Below, piece by piece: positions 38,754 through 48,021 of a stretch of DNA of 64,000 nt; within the stretch, counting starts at the first letter, position 1; each line of letters begins with the position of its first letter. Both the position numbers and the translations under genes were made by a program. The notes under the pieces were generated by a model. It made no database searches, was not told the DNA's origin, and saw only the letters and a program-made list of their open reading frames with translations. The stretch lies in assembly GCF_039538045.1 (NCBI RefSeq), contig NZ_BAABBQ010000001.1:1448001-1512000 (forward strand), given 5' to 3'. The DNA is from Sphingomonas swuensis. GTDB lineage: Bacteria; Pseudomonadota; Alphaproteobacteria; Sphingomonadales; Sphingomonadaceae.

Positions 38754-39245
38754 ATGGCGGCCATGTCCACGCGTCCTCCGACCGATCCGCGCTCTCCCAT
38801 CCAGCAGGGTGGCGGCAATGGCCTCGTCCCTGCCCTGGTCATCACCGCTGTCGGCGGACTGATCTTCTGGGGAAGCCAGCAGCTCGGCCCGCCCGAGCCG
38901 GAGACCGACTCTTCTTCTCCGGTCGCGTCGCCCCCGGTGACGGGACGTCCCGAGCCCGCTCGCGCCACCGCCAACCTCGCCGCCTACTTCGCCGACAACG
39001 ACTATCCGGACTCAGCGATCCGCAACGACGAGCAGGGCACCACAACCTTCGAGCTAACGGTCTCGCCTAAGGGTCGGGTCGAGGACTGCCGGATCGCGTC
39101 AAGCAGCGGTTCCGCCACGCTCGACAGCACGACCTGCCGGATCCTGCAAGAACGTGCGCGCTTCCGGCCCGCCACCGATCCAGCCGGAAATCCCGTTCCG
39201 GATACAGTCCGCGGACGCATTCGCTGGGCTCTTCCGGACGGTTGA
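38754..39245 (+). CDS. TonB C-terminal-domain protein, membrane-anchored
   Basis: 163 residues from ATG 38754 (ATG 38763 possible). A Pro/Gln/Gly-rich start, one membrane segment (GLVPALVITAVGGLIFWG), a short Pro/Ser linker and a TonB-like C-terminal domain (AAYFADNDYPDSAIRNDEQGTTTFELTVSPKGRVEDC, TTCRILQERARFRPA). It is shorter than classical TonB and has a short linker, so it may be an accessory energy-transducer or envelope protein rather than the main TonB; no exbBD is nearby. Its stop codon lies in the -35 of the his-operon promoter. Confidence 0.8.
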   Translation: MAAMSTRPPTDPRSPIQQGGGNGLVPALVITAVGGLIFWGSQQLGPPEPETDSSSPVASPPVTGRPEPARATANLAAYFADNDYPDSAIRNDEQGTTTFELTVSPKGRVEDCRIASSSGSATLDSTTCRILQERARFRPATDPAGNPVPDTVRGRIRWALPDG

Positions 39246-39270
39246 CAGTCGCGGTCCCGGACCCTAGCTG
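39242..39270 (+). promoter_or_regulatory. promoter with internal palindrome ahead of yerC-his operon
   Basis: TTGACA (39242-39247) is a perfect -35; with a 17-base spacer the -10 would be TAGCTG (39265-39270), weak. The spacer contains GGTCC-C-GGACC (39253-39263), a perfect palindrome well placed for a repressor. The first gene, a TrpR-like regulator, starts 21 bases further on. Confidence 0.55.
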
Positions 39271-39291
39271 CCGTTCCAGCGTATTAGCACG

Positions 39292-39627
39292 ATGGAACAA
39301 GTGACCAACTCTCCCACCCCAACCAGCGACGGCAAGGCGCTTGCCGAGGATCTCGCCGAGGCACTCCTCACTCCTGGCTCCGCCGCCGAGATGCTGCGGC
39401 TGCTGAACGACCTGTGCACCCCCGCCGAGGTGCGCACCCTCGCCGAGCGCTGGCACGTCGCCCGGCTGCTCGACGGCACCGACCTCTCCTACCGCGACAT
39501 CCACGATGCGACCGGCGTCTCGACCACCACCATCGTCCGCGTCGCGCGCTTCCTCCGTCAGGAACCGCACCAGGGCTATCGCGCCGCCATCGATCAGCTT
39601 TCCAAGGACAAGACAAATGCTGGTTGA
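39292..39627 (+). CDS. TrpR-like YerC/YecD-family regulator at head of his operon
   Basis: 111 residues, all helical, with the TrpR/YerC helix-turn-helix: LLNDLCTPAEVRTLAERWHVARLL, then LSYRDIHDATGVSTTTIVRVARFL. It overlaps hisG by 11 bases, so it is the first gene of the histidine operon. Family members next to his genes have been proposed as histidine-biosynthesis repressors (HisR); a palindrome in the promoter spacer upstream is a natural site for autoregulation. The ligand is unknown from sequence; histidine is the obvious guess. Confidence 0.87.
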   Translation: MEQVTNSPTPTSDGKALAEDLAEALLTPGSAAEMLRLLNDLCTPAEVRTLAERWHVARLLDGTDLSYRDIHDATGVSTTTIVRVARFLRQEPHQGYRAAIDQLSKDKTNAG

Positions 39628-40507
39628 CGCCGACCGCCTCCACATCGCCATCCAGAAGAGCGGGCGCCTGTCCGATGTCAGCCGACAGCTTCTGAAGGAC
39701 GCCGGCCTGCGCCTGCAGAACGGCCGCAACGCGCTGACCGCAAGGGTCGAAAACTTCCCCGCCGACATCATGTTCGTCCGCGACGACGACATTCCGACCT
39801 TCGTCGCCGACGGTGTCTGCGAGTTCGGGATCGTCGGCGGCAATGTGCTGGAAGAATTCCGCCTTTCGTCCTCCGAGCCGGCGATCGAGGTTGTCGCACC
39901 GCTGGGACAAGCCCGCTGCTCGCTCAAGCTCGCCGCGCCCGAGGCCACCGTTTGGGAGGGTTCCTCGACTCTCGAAGGGCAGCGGATCGCGACATCCTAC
40001 CCTGCGATCGTCACCCGTTGGCTGGCCGAGCAGGGCGTCCGCGCCAGCGTGGTGAAGATGAACGGCGCGGTCGAGCTCGCCCCGCGCCTCCGCATCGCGC
40101 CCTTCATCTGCGACCTCGTGTCGACCGGTGCGACGCTTGAAGCCAACGGCCTGCGCCCGGTCGCCGACGTGTTCGACAGCGAGGCGGTGCTGGTCCGCAC
40201 CACCCGCGACCTCAGTGAGCCGAAGCGCGTCCAGGGCGAGGCATTGCTCAGCCGGGTCGAGGGCGTCCTCCAGACCAAGGACGCCAAATACATCCTCCTC
40301 AACGCGCCGTCCGAGGCACTTCCGGCCATCACCCGCATCCTTCCCGGCGCCGAGGCCCCGACCATCATCCCGCTTCACGGACGTCCCGGCCATTTCGCGG
40401 TCCACGCCGTCTGCCAGGAGTCGGTCTTCTGGGAGACGCTGGAGCAACTGAAGGGCGCCGGCGCCTCGGCCGTGCTGGTCCTTCCGATCGAGAAGATGAT
40501 GCTGTGA
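39617..40507 (+). CDS. hisG: ATP phosphoribosyltransferase, long form
   Basis: 296 residues from ATG 39617. First and committed step of histidine synthesis, joining ATP and PRPP. Motifs: LHIAIQKSGRLSD, DIMFVRDDDIPTFVADGVCEFGIVGGN, and the PRPP-binding region PFICDLVSTGATLEANGL. The C-terminal ~75 residues (KDAKYILLNAPSEAL ... GRPGHFAVHAVC) are the regulatory ACT-like domain of the long HisG, so HisZ is not required and histidine feedback is expected. Confidence 0.95.
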   Translation: MLVDADRLHIAIQKSGRLSDVSRQLLKDAGLRLQNGRNALTARVENFPADIMFVRDDDIPTFVADGVCEFGIVGGNVLEEFRLSSSEPAIEVVAPLGQARCSLKLAAPEATVWEGSSTLEGQRIATSYPAIVTRWLAEQGVRASVVKMNGAVELAPRLRIAPFICDLVSTGATLEANGLRPVADVFDSEAVLVRTTRDLSEPKRVQGEALLSRVEGVLQTKDAKYILLNAPSEALPAITRILPGAEAPTIIPLHGRPGHFAVHAVCQESVFWETLEQLKGAGASAVLVLPIEKMML

Positions 40508-41790
40508 AGACGCTGACCTGGTCCACCCTTTCCGCGACAGAGCGCTCCGCTGCCCTCGCGAGGCCTGCCGCCCGCCGCGCGCCCGAGCTGGTGGAGGGCG
40601 TCGCCGCCATCCTTGCGGACGTCCGCGACGGCGGCTGGGACGCACTCTGTGCCATTGCCGCGCGCATCGATGGCGCCGTCCCTGCGAAGGTCGCGATCGC
40701 GCCGCTCGCCGCCGAGGCCCGCCGCTCGCTTCCCGCCGACACTGTCGCTGCGATGGAACTTGCCGCGCGCAACATCCGCGCCTTTCACGAAGCCAGCCGT
40801 CCCGCCGACGTTCGCCTTGAAACAATGCCCGGCCTCCTCGTCGAGAAGGCGTGGCGCCCGCTCGACCGGGTCGGCCTCTATGTCCCGGGCGGCGCCACAC
40901 CGCTTTTCTCGACGCTCCTGATGCTGGCACTGCCAGCCCGCGCCGCCGGGGTCGAGGAGATCATCGTCGTCACCCCGCCAGCCGCGAACGGCCTCAATCC
41001 CGCCATCGCGCTTGCCGCCGAATTGTGCGGGATCGACTCCATCTGGACTGTCGGCGGCGCGCAGGGAATCGCGGCGCTGGCCTTCGGCGCCGGCGACATT
41101 CCCGCCTGTCCCAAGATCTGCGGACCGGGCAACGCCTGGGTCGCGGAGGCCAAGGGCCAGGCGAGCGCCCTCCCCGGCGGTCCTGCGATCGACATGCCCG
41201 CCGGGCCGTCGGAGCTGATGGTCATCGCCGATTCAAGCGCGTCGCCCGCGCGGGTCGCCGCCGACCTCCTCAGCCAGGCCGAGCATGACGTCAGCGCGCA
41301 GGTCCTGCTGGTGACTACCGACGATGCACTGGCCGCCGCCGTGGCCATCGAAGTCGACCGGCAACTCGCCACGCTCCCTCGCCGCGCGCAGGCCGAGCAG
41401 GCGCTCGCCTCGGGGCACAGCCTGGTCGCCGTCGACCTCGCCGAGGCCGCCGCGATCGCCAACGCCTATGCCCCCGAGCATCTCTGCCTCGCGCTCGCCG
41501 ACCCCGAGCCGCTGATCGGCCAGATCCGCAATGCCGGTGCGATCTTCGCCGGCCATGCCGCAGCCGAGACCTTCGGCGACTATCTCGCAGGGTCGAGCCA
41601 CGTCCTGCCGACCGACGGCGCGGCCCGCGCCTGGAGCGGCATCACCACCCAGAGCTTCATGAAGGCAATCGGAATCCAGCGTGTCTCGGCAGAGGCGGCC
41701 CGTACCCTCGCAGCCCCGGCTGCCGCGCTTGCGCGTCTTGAATCGCTCGAAGCCCATGCCCGCGCGGCGGATGCGAGGGCCGCGGCATGA
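40504..41790 (+). CDS. hisD: histidinol dehydrogenase
   Basis: 428 residues from a GTG overlapping hisG. Zinc enzyme carrying out the last two oxidations from histidinol to histidine. Signatures: [78 protein letters not shown], and the catalytic/zinc region [10 protein letters not shown]. Length is typical. It overlaps the hisC/B fusion by four bases. Confidence 0.96.
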   Translation: MKTLTWSTLSATERSAALARPAARRAPELVEGVAAILADVRDGGWDALCAIAARIDGAVPAKVAIAPLAAEARRSLPADTVAAMELAARNIRAFHEASRPADVRLETMPGLLVEKAWRPLDRVGLYVPGGATPLFSTLLMLALPARAAGVEEIIVVTPPAANGLNPAIALAAELCGIDSIWTVGGAQGIAALAFGAGDIPACPKICGPGNAWVAEAKGQASALPGGPAIDMPAGPSELMVIADSSASPARVAADLLSQAEHDVSAQVLLVTTDDALAAAVAIEVDRQLATLPRRAQAEQALASGHSLVAVDLAEAAAIANAYAPEHLCLALADPEPLIGQIRNAGAIFAGHAAAETFGDYLAGSSHVLPTDGAARAWSGITTQSFMKAIGIQRVSAEAARTLAAPAAALARLESLEAHARAADARAAA

Positions 41791-43442
41791 CCAGCCTAGC
41801 CCAGCGCCTCGCCCGGCCAGAGATCCTCGCCCTCGCCCCGTTCGATCTCGGCGACCGAGCAGTCGACCCCGACGCGATCCGCCTCGATGCCAACGAGAGC
41901 CCCTTCGGGCCCCTCTCGGGCGGCAGCGTCGCTGTCGGCGTGAACCGTTATCCCGAGCCCCAGCCGGCTCGCCTGCGTGCCGCCATGGCGGCGCTCTACG
42001 GCGTGGAAGCGGGCCAGTTCCTCGTCACCCGCGGCGGCGACGATGCGATCGACCTCCTCTGCCGCACCTTCCTGCGCGGCGGCGAGGACAAGGTCGCGGT
42101 GACCAGCCCGAGCTTCTCCGCCTATGCGCACTTCGCGGCGCTGCAGGGCGCTGGCGTCCTCGACATTCCGCTCAGACAGGACTTCGACCTCGAAGAGGCC
42201 CGCGTGATCGAGGCGGTGGGCGGCGATCCTTCGGTCCGCCTGCTGTTCCTGTGCACGCCCAACAATCCGACCGGCACTCCGGTCGACCCGCAGGCGATCC
42301 TGCGAATCGCCGATGCCCTTCCTCATGTCATGATCCTCGCCGACGAGGCCTATCTCGAGTTCAGCAAGACGCCGAGCCTCGCCGCCGAAGCCGTCGCCCG
42401 CGACAATCTCCTGGTGCTCAAGACGTTGTCCAAGGCCTTCGCGCTGGCGGGCGCCCGGGTCGGCGGGCTGGTTGGACCGGCCGAGACCCTCGAAGTGATC
42501 GCCCGCGCCATGCCGCCCTATCCGCTTCCGACGCTGTCGATCGCGGCGGCGCTCGAGGCGCTGCAGCCGGCCCGCCGCGCCATTCACCGGCGGCGGATCG
42601 ACGAACTCCTCGCCGAGCGCGAACGGATTGCCCCGCTCATCGCCCGCTCGCCCTTCGTCGCCCGCGTCTATCCGAGCGCGGGCAACTTCCTCTTCCTCGA
42701 GACCGCGGACACGGCCGCGCTTGCCGCAAGGCTTGCGGCCGCCGGAGTCCGTGTCCGTTACCGCCCGCAGGCGGCACCGGGCGGAATTCGGCTGACCATC
42801 GGCACCGCCGCGGAGAATGACTCTGCGCTCGCCGCCTTTGGAGTGCCGGTCGAGCGAGCCAAGCCGCGCCGAGCCGAGATTGCCCGCGACACCAAGGAGA
42901 CACGGATCGCCCTGGCGCTCGACCTCGACCGGGCCGAGCCGCGGCAGATCGACACCGGCATTCCCTATTACGATCACATGCTCGACCAGGTCGCGGCGCA
43001 TGGCGGGTTCAGCCTGATCCTCAGTTGCGAAGGTGACCTCGAGATCGATCCGCACCACAGCATCGAGGATGTCGCCATCGCGCTCGGCCAGGGTTTGCGC
43101 CAGGCGCTCGGCGACAAGCGGGGCATCGGCCGCTTCGGCTTCGCCTTGCCGATGGACGAGACTCAGGCACAGGTGCTGATCGACCTCTCGGGCCGGCCCT
43201 ATGCCAGGTTCGACGGGCAGTTCGAGGCGAGCCACATCGGCGACTATCCGACCGAGATGACGCCGCATGTCTTCCGCAGCCTCGCCGACAGCCTCGGCGC
43301 CGCGATCCACGTCACCGTCGACGGCGACAATGACCATCACAAGGTCGAGGCCTGCTTCAAATGCTTTGGCAGGGCCTTGCGCCAAGCCCTTGCGATCGAA
43401 GGGAAAGGCGACGTGCTTCCAAGCACCAAGGGAATGCTGTGA
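41787..43442 (+). CDS. hisCB: fused histidinol-phosphate aminotransferase - imidazoleglycerol-phosphate dehydratase
   Basis: 551 residues in a single frame with no stop between two complete enzymes. Residues 1-350 are HisC, a fold-type I PLP enzyme: [32 protein letters not shown], and the PLP lysine Lys216 in [17 protein letters not shown]. Residues about 360-551 are HisB-type IGP dehydratase: [66 protein letters not shown], with the two HHxxE-type manganese motifs. The join is about ten residues (GVPVERAKP). An in-frame GTG at 42843 could serve as an internal HisB start, but no ribosome site precedes it. No histidinol-phosphatase domain is present. Confidence 0.93.
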   Translation: MTSLAQRLARPEILALAPFDLGDRAVDPDAIRLDANESPFGPLSGGSVAVGVNRYPEPQPARLRAAMAALYGVEAGQFLVTRGGDDAIDLLCRTFLRGGEDKVAVTSPSFSAYAHFAALQGAGVLDIPLRQDFDLEEARVIEAVGGDPSVRLLFLCTPNNPTGTPVDPQAILRIADALPHVMILADEAYLEFSKTPSLAAEAVARDNLLVLKTLSKAFALAGARVGGLVGPAETLEVIARAMPPYPLPTLSIAAALEALQPARRAIHRRRIDELLAERERIAPLIARSPFVARVYPSAGNFLFLETADTAALAARLAAAGVRVRYRPQAAPGGIRLTIGTAAENDSALAAFGVPVERAKPRRAEIARDTKETRIALALDLDRAEPRQIDTGIPYYDHMLDQVAAHGGFSLILSCEGDLEIDPHHSIEDVAIALGQGLRQALGDKRGIGRFGFALPMDETQAQVLIDLSGRPYARFDGQFEASHIGDYPTEMTPHVFRSLADSLGAAIHVTVDGDNDHHKVEACFKCFGRALRQALAIEGKGDVLPSTKGML

Positions 43443-44023
43443 GCCGCGTCACCATCGTCGATCTCGGCTACGGCAACATCGGCTCGATCGAGACCGCACT
43501 TCGCCGCGCCGGCGCCGAGCCGTCGCGCAGCCATGACCCTGCCCGGCTCGCCGACGCCGAGCGTCTGCTGCTCCCGGGGGTCGGGGCCGCAGGCTTCGCG
43601 ATGCAGCGGATCGAAGCACTCGGCCTCGTCGGCACGCTGCGCGCCTTCCCCCGCCCGGCACTTGGTATCTGCCTTGGCATGCACCTGCTGTTCGAGCGCA
43701 GCGAAGAGGGCGACGTTCCGATGCTCGGCCTCGTCCCCGGCGAGGTTCGCAAGCTCTTGCCCGGTCCCGGCATTACCGTCCCGCACATGGGCTGGAGTTC
43801 GCTTGCGCTCGAGACTGAAGATGCCGGGCTAAACAACGGCGATTATGTCTATTTTGCGCACAGCTATGCCGCCGAGGACGGGAGCGCGACCATCGCGCGT
43901 GCCTTCCATGGCCGCGCGATTCCCGCGCTCGTTCGCGCCGGCAACTGGACCGGCGCGCAATTCCATCCCGAGCGCTCGGGCCCAGCAGGGCGGCGCTTCC
44001 TCAAGGCTTGGCTCGACTCATGA
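43439..44023 (+). CDS. hisH: imidazole glycerol phosphate synthase glutaminase subunit
   Basis: 194 residues from GTG 43439, overlapping hisCB by four bases. Class I glutamine amidotransferase: [32 protein letters not shown], nucleophile Cys in [19 protein letters not shown], and the His-Glu pair in AQFHPERSG. It supplies ammonia to HisF. It is followed by hisA with a four-base overlap. Confidence 0.95.
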   Translation: MSRVTIVDLGYGNIGSIETALRRAGAEPSRSHDPARLADAERLLLPGVGAAGFAMQRIEALGLVGTLRAFPRPALGICLGMHLLFERSEEGDVPMLGLVPGEVRKLLPGPGITVPHMGWSSLALETEDAGLNNGDYVYFAHSYAAEDGSATIARAFHGRAIPALVRAGNWTGAQFHPERSGPAGRRFLKAWLDS

Positions 44024-44736
44024 TCCTCTATCCCGCCATGGACCTCATCGGAGGCCGCATCGTCCGCCTCCGCCAGGGCCGCTTCGACGATGTCACTTAT
44101 TATGACGCCACGCCCGCCACTGCGCTTCGGGATTTCGCCGCGGACGGTGCCGAGTGGGCGCATGTGGTCGATCTCGATGGCGCCAAGGCCGGCGCCCCGG
44201 CCCAGCACAGGCTCCTCGCCGAACTGGCGGCGTCCTCCCCGCTCAAGCTGCAGGTCGCGGGCGGAGTCCGCACCGCCGACCATGTCGCGACCCTGCTCGA
44301 AGCAGGCGCGGCGCGGGTCGTGGTGGGAAGCCTCGCGGTCCGCGACCCCGCCGCGACCCTCGGGTTATTCGATCGCTTCGGCCCCGAACGCATAACCCTC
44401 AGCCTCGACGTCCGAATGGCGGGCGATACGCCGATGGTCGCGACACACGGCTGGCAGGAAGACAGCGGCCTATCGCTGTGGGACGTGGCGAGCCGCTACC
44501 CTGAGGCGCGTCACCTGCTGCTGACCGACATCGGCCGCGACGGCATGCTCGAGGGGCCCAACCAGGCGCTGCTCGCCGAGGCGGTCACCCGCCTCCCGCA
44601 CCTCGCCATCCAGGCGAGTGGCGGAGTGACGTCGCTCGGTGATCTCGCGCAATTGACCACCGCCGGCGCCATCCTCGGCCGGGCGATGTGGGAAGGCCGG
44701 CTGCTGCTTGCGGAGGCGATCCGTGCCTGCCGCTAG
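44020..44736 (+). CDS. hisA: ProFAR isomerase
   Basis: 238 residues from ATG 44020. (Beta-alpha)8 barrel isomerase: [19 protein letters not shown] (catalytic Asp), [55 protein letters not shown] and [14 protein letters not shown]. It opens the ribose of ProFAR. The family often has a second catalytic Asp in the xTDIxRDG stretch, present here. It overlaps hisF by 14 bases. Confidence 0.95.
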   Translation: MILYPAMDLIGGRIVRLRQGRFDDVTYYDATPATALRDFAADGAEWAHVVDLDGAKAGAPAQHRLLAELAASSPLKLQVAGGVRTADHVATLLEAGAARVVVGSLAVRDPAATLGLFDRFGPERITLSLDVRMAGDTPMVATHGWQEDSGLSLWDVASRYPEARHLLLTDIGRDGMLEGPNQALLAEAVTRLPHLAIQASGGVTSLGDLAQLTTAGAILGRAMWEGRLLLAEAIRACR

Positions 44737-45490
44737 GATCATCCCCTGCCTCGACGTCGCCAATGGCCGGGTGGTCAAGGGTGTCCGCTTCCGCGACCAT
44801 CGCGACATCGGCGACATCGTCGAGCACGCCCTCCGCTACGCCGAGGAAGGCGCCGACGAACTCGTCTTCTACGAAATCAAGGCGAGTGCCGAACAGCGCA
44901 GCCTCGAACTTTCCTGGGTGCGGCGGGTCGCCGATGTCATCGACATTCCCTTCTGCGTCGCCGGTGGGATCCGCGATCAGGCGACCGCCGCCGCCGTGCT
45001 CGAGGCGGGCGCCGACAAGGTCTCGGTCAACTCCCCGGCACTGGAGCGGCCGGAGCTCATCACCGAGCTCGCTCGGGACTTCGGCAGCCAGTGCGTGGTG
45101 GTCGGGATCGACAGCTTCGCCGCGCCGGACGGCCGCTACCTCGTCAAGCAATATACCGGCTCACCCGACGCGACCCGCGACAGCGGGCGCGAGGCGAAGG
45201 ACTGGGCGCGTGAGGCGACCGATCGCGGCGCTGGCGAGATCGTCTTGAACGCGATGGCGCAGGACGGCGTCCGGCAAGGCTACGACCTCGCGCACGCCCG
45301 TGACGTCATGACGGCGGTCGACGTTCCACTCATTGTCAGCGGCGGCGCCGGCGCTCCCGAGCATTTTCGCGACGCCTTCGTGGCCGGTGCAAGCGGCGCA
45401 CTGGCCGCCTCCGTCTTCCACGACCGGCTGATCGCCATTCCGGAACTTAAGGCATGGCTCGCAGGACAAGGCGTGGAGGTAAGGCGATGA
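44723..45490 (+). CDS. hisF: imidazole glycerol phosphate synthase cyclase subunit
   Basis: 255 residues from GTG 44723. Sister barrel of His[20 protein letters not shown] (catalytic Asp), [67 protein letters not shown] (second Asp) and [11 protein letters not shown]. With HisH it forms IGP and AICAR. Classic his order is kept. Confidence 0.95.
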   Translation: MPAARIIPCLDVANGRVVKGVRFRDHRDIGDIVEHALRYAEEGADELVFYEIKASAEQRSLELSWVRRVADVIDIPFCVAGGIRDQATAAAVLEAGADKVSVNSPALERPELITELARDFGSQCVVVGIDSFAAPDGRYLVKQYTGSPDATRDSGREAKDWAREATDRGAGEIVLNAMAQDGVRQGYDLAHARDVMTAVDVPLIVSGGAGAPEHFRDAFVAGASGALAASVFHDRLIAIPELKAWLAGQGVEVRR

Positions 45491-46101
45491 TCGACGTGGA
45501 CAGTCTCGCCTGGGACAAGATGGAGGGGCTCCTCCCCGCCGTCGTCCAGGATGCCGCGACCGGGGTCGTGCTGATGCTCGGCTACATGGACCGGGCCGCG
45601 CTCGCTGAAACGCTGGACAGCGGACAGGTGACCTTCTTCAGCCGTTCGAAGCAGCGACTGTGGCGGAAAGGCGAGACCAGCGGCAATGTGCTGCGCCTGG
45701 TTGACCTCCGGACCGACTGCGACAGCGACGCATTGCTGGTGCGAGCCGATCCCGCCGGACCGACCTGTCATCTTGGCACCGCCAGCTGCTTTGCCGTCGC
45801 CGAGGAAGGAGCCTCCTGGCTTGGCACACTTGAGCGGATCGTGGCCGACCGCGCTGCTGCGCCTGCCACGGAGAGCTACACCGCGCGCCTGCTCGCCGAT
45901 CCCGGCAAGGCCGCCCAGAAGGTAGGCGAGGAAGGGGTCGAGGTCGCTCTCGCGGCCGTCAGTCGGGATACCGATGGCGTCGCCGAGGAAGCCGCCGACC
46001 TGCTGTTCCACCTTCTTGTCGTCCTGCGAAGCCGCGAAATTCCGCTGTCGTCGGTGATCGACCGTTTACGCGAGCGCCACGAGCAAATGAGAACGGGATA
46101 A
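45487..46101 (+). CDS. hisIE: bifunctional phosphoribosyl-AMP cyclohydrolase / phosphoribosyl-ATP pyrophosphatase
   Basis: 204 residues from ATG 45487. The N-terminal HisI domain has [34 protein letters not shown] and zinc ligands in [11 protein letters not shown] and [12 protein letters not shown]. The C-terminal HisE domain is MazG-like ([34 protein letters not shown]). In many alphaproteobacteria hisI and hisE are separate genes, so the fused form is worth noting. The first LexA box overlaps its last codons. No HisN phosphatase gene is found in the window. Confidence 0.95.
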   Translation: MIDVDSLAWDKMEGLLPAVVQDAATGVVLMLGYMDRAALAETLDSGQVTFFSRSKQRLWRKGETSGNVLRLVDLRTDCDSDALLVRADPAGPTCHLGTASCFAVAEEGASWLGTLERIVADRAAAPATESYTARLLADPGKAAQKVGEEGVEVALAAVSRDTDGVAEEAADLLFHLLVVLRSREIPLSSVIDRLRERHEQMRTG

Positions 46102-46105
46102 GAAC
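46091..46105. promoter_or_regulatory. LexA box 1 (GAAC-N7-GAAC)
   Basis: GAAC (46091-46094), 7 bases, GAAC (46102-46105), the alphaproteobacterial SOS operator. It covers the hisIE stop codon and lies just upstream of a TTGACA -35. Confidence 0.7.
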
Positions 46106-46112
46106 AAGACGC

Positions 46113-46141
46113 TTGACAGCGGCGGAACGGAAGTAGAACAT
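46113..46141 (+). promoter_or_regulatory. housekeeping-type promoter overlapped by LexA box 2
   Basis: TTGACA (46113-46118), 17-base spacer, GAACAT (46136-46141) as the -10. LexA box 2, GAAC-N7-GAAC, occupies 46125-46139 and so covers the spacer and -10, the classical position for repression. Confidence 0.7.
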
Positions 46142-46173
46142 CGGCGAATAAGCACGGTTTTCCGATCCGTTCC

Positions 46174-46198
46174 GGAACGAAATGAATCGGGTGCCGTT
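46174..46198 (+). promoter_or_regulatory. EcfG-type general stress promoter (small membrane protein)
   Basis: GGAAC (46174-46178), 16-base spacer, CGTT (46195-46198), 31 bases before the start of the small membrane protein gene at 46230. Confidence 0.7.
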
Positions 46199-46209
46199 GC
46201 GGACCTTAA

Positions 46210-46224
46210 GAACAAGGGAAGAAC
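46210..46224. promoter_or_regulatory. LexA box 3 (GAAC-N7-GAAC)
   Basis: GAAC (46210-46213), AAGGGAA, GAAC (46221-46224). It lies just downstream of the EcfG-type -10 and contains the ribosome-binding AGGGAAG, five bases before the start codon. Confidence 0.7.
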
Positions 46225-46229
46225 GCGCA

Positions 46230-46454
46230 ATGACGCTCCTCGCCGCCCTCGCATTCACTGCTGTCCTGGCTGTCGCCATGTCTGTCCTCGCCGAGACGAT
46301 CGGCCTCAACTGGCGCAAGATCGCCGCGGCCCTCGAGGGTCAGAGCTTCCTTGCCGAACCGGTGATGGTCACCCGCCCGGTCCGGGTCCGGATGGTGTCG
46401 CGCCCGGTCAGCCGGCCGCTGACGGCACGCCCTCAGCTGCGCGCCGCCGCCTGA
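46230..46454 (+). CDS. small single-pass membrane protein under LexA and EcfG-type control
   Basis: 74 residues from ATG 46230, chosen because AGGGAAG lies just upstream and both predicted promoters start upstream of it (an earlier in-frame ATG at 46182 would precede the EcfG -10). One N-terminal membrane helix (about residues 2-21, LLAALAFTAVLAVAMSVLA) is followed by GLNWRKIAAALEGQSF and a basic, Pro/Val-rich tail ([20 protein letters not shown]). No family is recognised. Size, topology and LexA control resemble SOS-induced division inhibitors such as Caulobacter SidA, an inference only. Its last 47 bases overlap pssA on the other strand. Confidence 0.8.
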   Translation: MTLLAALAFTAVLAVAMSVLAETIGLNWRKIAAALEGQSFLAEPVMVTRPVRVRMVSRPVSRPLTARPQLRAAA

Positions 46455-47208
46455 CCCGTCCATAGCTCGCCAGCCCGAACGGGATGGTGGCGAGATAGAC
46501 GAGGCTGATCGCGGCCAGCGTGATCCATGGCTCGATCACCAGTGCCGCCACGAGCAGCGCCATCAGCACCAGTGCGAACAGCCGGGTCGAGCGGCGGATG
46601 CGAATGCTGACCCAGCTGTAAGTCGGCAGCGCCGAGATCATCAGCAGCGCGATGAACAGGGTCCAGGGCAGCACCACCAGCCAGCTGCGGAACCAGTCGT
46701 TCTCGGCTACCAGCCATAGGTAGATCGGAAGGAAGGCGAGCCCTGCCCCGGCGGGCGCGGGAACGCCGGTGTTGAACCCCGCCGACTTGTGCGGCTGCCA
46801 GACGGTATCGATCCGGCTATTGAAGCGGGCAAGGCGAAGCGCGCAACAGGCGGCAAGCGCCAGCGCCGCCATCCAGGTCGCATTGTTGATCGACTTCGAC
46901 AGACCCTGCCCCTCGGTCACCCAGGCGAACAGGATGAGCGCCGGAACGGTGCCGAAGCTGATGTTGTCGGCCAGGCTGTCGAGCTCCGCTCCGAACTTGC
47001 TCTGCGCCTTGAGTAATCGGGCAATCCGCCCGTCGAACCCGTCGAGCACGCCCGCGATCACCACCATCGCGATCGCGCTCGCCCACTGATCGGCGAAAGC
47101 GAAACGAACGGCGGTGAGGCCGAGGCAAAGGGCGGCCATGGTGATGGCATTGGGCAGCACTGCGCGAAGCGGCAGTCCCGACCTTGTCGGCGGTGCCGTC
47201 CCGCTCAC
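46408..47208 (-). CDS. pssA: CDP-diacylglycerol-serine O-phosphatidyltransferase
   Basis: 266 residues, polytopic membrane enzyme making phosphatidylserine. The CDP-alcohol phosphatidyltransferase motif DG(x)2AR(x)8G(x)3D(x)3D is readable as [20 protein letters not shown] followed by [11 protein letters not shown]. Several hydrophobic segments follow ([48 protein letters not shown]). It overlaps psd by four bases, so phosphatidylethanolamine synthesis is encoded as one unit. Its 3' end overlaps the stress-controlled small gene in antisense. Confidence 0.94.
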   Translation of the reverse strand: MSGTAPPTRSGLPLRAVLPNAITMAALCLGLTAVRFAFADQWASAIAMVVIAGVLDGFDGRIARLLKAQSKFGAELDSLADNISFGTVPALILFAWVTEGQGLSKSINNATWMAALALAACCALRLARFNSRIDTVWQPHKSAGFNTGVPAPAGAGLAFLPIYLWLVAENDWFRSWLVVLPWTLFIALLMISALPTYSWVSIRIRRSTRLFALVLMALLVAALVIEPWITLAAISLVYLATIPFGLASYGRVRRRRAAEGVPSAAG

Positions 47209-47930
47209 TGGCTCGAACCCCGCAGCAGCGGATCGTTGCCGAGCTCGGCTAGGATCGTCTCGCCCGCGATCGCCCGCTGGCCGAGAAGCAGCCGCGAGCC
47301 GGTGCCGGCGGGAAGAAATACGTCGACCCGGCTGCCGAAGCGGATGAGCCCGACCCGCTCGCCAGTGCCGACCCGGTCGCCCTCCTTGACGAAGCTGAGG
47401 ATCCGCCGTGCCACGAGACCGGCGATCTGGGTGAAGCCGATCTTCACCCCGGCGTCATTCTCAACCACGAAATGCTGCCGCTCATTGTCCTCGCTCGCCT
47501 TGTCGAGGTCCGCATTGAGGAACTTGCCCGGAATATAGGCGATGCGGCGGACGGTCCCGGCAATCGGAGTGCGATTGATGTGGACATCGAACACGCTCAT
47601 GAAGATCGAGACGCGGGTGAACTCGCCCTCGCCCAGCTCGGCGCGAAGCTCGGGCGGCGCGGGCACCCGGGCGATCATCGTCACCAGCCCGTCGGCGGGC
47701 GAGACTACCAGCTTGGGATCGGTCGGCGTGGTCCGCACCGGATCGCGGAAGAAGGCCGCGACCCAGATGCTCGCGCCGACCATCAGCCAGCCGAGCAGAT
47801 CCCATACCCAGAACAGCAGAAGCGTGAGGAACGCCGCGATCACGACATATTTGCGACCCTCGGGGTGCACCGAGGGAAAGCGCCACTTGACCGCGGTAAG
47901 TTGGCTGTCGGGATTGTCGATATGCGCCAT
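47205..47930 (-). CDS. psd: phosphatidylserine decarboxylase, short (Sinorhizobium) type
   Basis: 241 residues. Pyruvoyl enzyme forming phosphatidylethanolamine. A hydrophobic N-terminal part ([29 protein letters not shown]) precedes [12 protein letters not shown], the [18 protein letters not shown] block and the self-cleavage site [11 protein letters not shown], where Gly-Ser is cut to form the pyruvoyl group. First gene of the psd-pssA unit; upstream gap of 91 bases before the opposing icd. Confidence 0.94.
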   Translation of the reverse strand: MAHIDNPDSQLTAVKWRFPSVHPEGRKYVVIAAFLTLLLFWVWDLLGWLMVGASIWVAAFFRDPVRTTPTDPKLVVSPADGLVTMIARVPAPPELRAELGEGEFTRVSIFMSVFDVHINRTPIAGTVRRIAYIPGKFLNADLDKASEDNERQHFVVENDAGVKIGFTQIAGLVARRILSFVKEGDRVGTGERVGLIRFGSRVDVFLPAGTGSRLLLGQRAIAGETILAELGNDPLLRGSSQ

Positions 47931-48021
47931 GCCCGACCCCTAGCGGGCCCAGCGCGCCGTTGCCAGAGCCCGCCCCCGCCGCTAACCGCCACCCGGACTT
48001 TCCAAAGACACAGGCAGGACC

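Noticed and set aside
42843..42845. Internal GTG as a separate hisB start
   Set aside because: In frame and at the right place, but without a ribosome site and with no stop closing hisC, so a fusion protein is the simpler reading.
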